Assembly (NCBI GenBank): GCA_900551345.1
Contig: URVP01000072.1
Span: 1-7,158 of the forward strand
Length of the DNA: 7,158 nt
Origin: an uncultured Eubacteriales bacterium
GTDB lineage: Bacteria > Bacillota > Clostridia > Monoglobales > UMGS1388
Reading direction: 5' to 3'
The position numbers and the translations under genes were made by a program. The notes beneath the pieces are model-generated. The model saw only the letters and a list, made by a program, of their open reading frames with translations, searched no databases and was not told the DNA's origin. Shown piece after piece: positions 6,295-7,158 of this stretch; positions within the stretch are counted from its first letter, which is position 1, and each line of letters opens with the position of its first letter.

Positions 6295-7158
6295 TCATGC
6301 CGTGATTTTACTTTTCAAATTGAGATTTATGCGGCAGTTTTTTTCATAAGCCGTTAATATTTGTTTTTTTATACTTTCAAAGTCTATTTTTTCAGGTGTA
6401 TCATTAATGCATAACATTTTATATTGCTCGTTAAGTATTGCATTAACAAGCGTATCATTATTTTGAGCAATTGCGAAGCTTTTGCCTCTTGATTTTTTAG
6501 ATACGGGATAAAAATTTCCCTCGGCAATCTGACGGTATCTAAAAATACTTTGGCTCACATCGAACGGGCTTCTGAATTTATTTTTTGATACTTTATCCAG
6601 CAGCTCATAGCTTTCAGACCATGATTTTATGTATGTTTCCTTTAAATACGGACTTGCCAGATGATGATTTTCAATTCCTGAAAAAAACTGCTTGTTTTCC
6701 AGCTTCAGGATATTTTTTATATTATTTTTAAAAGGGTATTTAACATTAAAATATTTTGTAGGATTTTTTAAAAATGATTTAACATAAGAAAAATGTTTGC
6801 TTATTTCCCATACTTCATTAACTTGTATATGTGCGTATACATCATCACTTCCGTCAAAATAAATATTGTCAATATACGCAAAATCACAGGGCAATCCTTT
6901 TTTGAAGAAAAATTCCGGCTCAATTTTTGCATTAATTAGCATATCATCATTAAAATACACAAAATGCTCGGACAATCCTTGTATTCTATGCAAATTTAAT
7001 TCTATTGGGTGAGAACTGAAAGTCGGGAGATATTTTTCGGGTATATAATCTTTGTGATTTACAATTAAAAGTTTAGGGCAATTCACATTAAGCCATGGCG
7101 GCACATGTCCCCATGTAACTAAATAAACTTTATTAACCCACGATGCGTAGCTTTCAAC
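6295..7158 (-). CDS. Stealth-family sugar-phosphate transferase (N-terminus outside window)
   Basis: The frame is open to the right edge, giving 287 visible residues. A GTG at 7104 is internal, because the 18 residues before it (ending LVTWGHVPPW) align with the family. Conserved regions seen are VPPWLNVNCPKLLIVNHKDYIP, then IELNLHRI at about 52-59 and FVYFNDDM at 66-73 (CR2), then ENHHLASP at 163-170 and FRSPFDVSQ (CR3), then KSFAIAQNND (CR4). CR1, with its YTWVDG-type motif, should lie just outside. Family members such as the capsule polymerases SacB and CpsY transfer hexose-1-phosphate from a nucleotide sugar and so make phosphodiester-linked glycans. The enzyme is probably cytoplasmic or membrane-associated; no membrane segment is seen. 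It heads the visible operon, followed by the acetyltransferase and the flippase. The coding sequence is very AT-rich; one hand-counted line (6721-6780) is only 13% GC. Confidence 0.9.
   Translation of the reverse strand, partial: VESYASWVNKVYLVTWGHVPPWLNVNCPKLLIVNHKDYIPEKYLPTFSSHPIELNLHRIQGLSEHFVYFNDDMLINAKIEPEFFFKKGLPCDFAYIDNIYFDGSDDVYAHIQVNEVWEISKHFSYVKSFLKNPTKYFNVKYPFKNNIKNILKLENKQFFSGIENHHLASPYLKETYIKSWSESYELLDKVSKNKFRSPFDVSQSIFRYRQIAEGNFYPVSKKSRGKSFAIAQNNDTLVNAILNEQYKMLCINDTPEKIDFESIKKQILTAYEKNCRINLNLKSKITA

Noticed and set aside
5845..6357. Plus-strand open frame of 170 codons
   Set aside because: It is the complement of the hexapeptide repeats; the periodic Pro/Ile pattern comes from the real gene.
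7102..7104. GTG as the start of the Stealth gene
   Set aside because: The frame stays open to the window edge and the upstream residues (KVYLVTWGH) fit the family, so this is an internal valine.

Overview
The window suggests a low-GC Bacillota chromosome, most likely a gut-type Clostridia. The reasons are strong AGGAGG-type ribosome binding sites, AT-rich genes, and a lysine/threonine repeat protein of the kind carried by Tn1549/CTn-like conjugative elements. The species cannot be named. Every supported gene reads on the minus strand, so the biological order runs from the right edge to the left.

Right third (about 4221-7158): a cell-surface polysaccharide operon. It holds a Stealth-type sugar-phosphate transferase (5' end outside the window), a hexapeptide-repeat O-acetyltransferase and a Wzx-like flippase. 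They are separated by 22 and 18 bases, each gap holding a ribosome binding site. Together they suggest a phosphodiester-linked, acetylated glycan that is built in the cytoplasm and flipped across the membrane. A hairpin near 4115-4142 probably ends the operon.

Middle (about 4029 down to 1351): a consensus promoter (TTGAAA, 17 bases, TATAAT with extended -10) and a leader of about 121 nt drive a tight cluster. It contains a TIGR04076-family protein, a YgjP-like zinc metallopeptidase and a DUF262/HNH nuclease resembling the GmrSD type IV restriction enzymes. The nuclease gene is broken twice. A one-base frameshift splits it inside its expected AFNP motif, and its 3' end is cut off shortly after the HNH motif.

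Left (1-1354): the truncated nuclease runs straight into the 3' half of a GGDEF (diguanylate cyclase) gene. Eighteen bases later comes a TTG-started repeat protein that leaves the window at base 1 and looks like the N-terminal region of a CD1108-family conjugative-element protein. The left and middle parts look like a mosaic of several transfer events. The unbroken chain of overlaps and short gaps means the promoter at 4001-4029 could drive everything down to base 1.

The points most worth checking are the chimeric nuclease/GGDEF junction, the frameshift with its ATGA overlap, and the metallopeptidase/DUF262/TIGR04076 grouping as a possible defence cassette.
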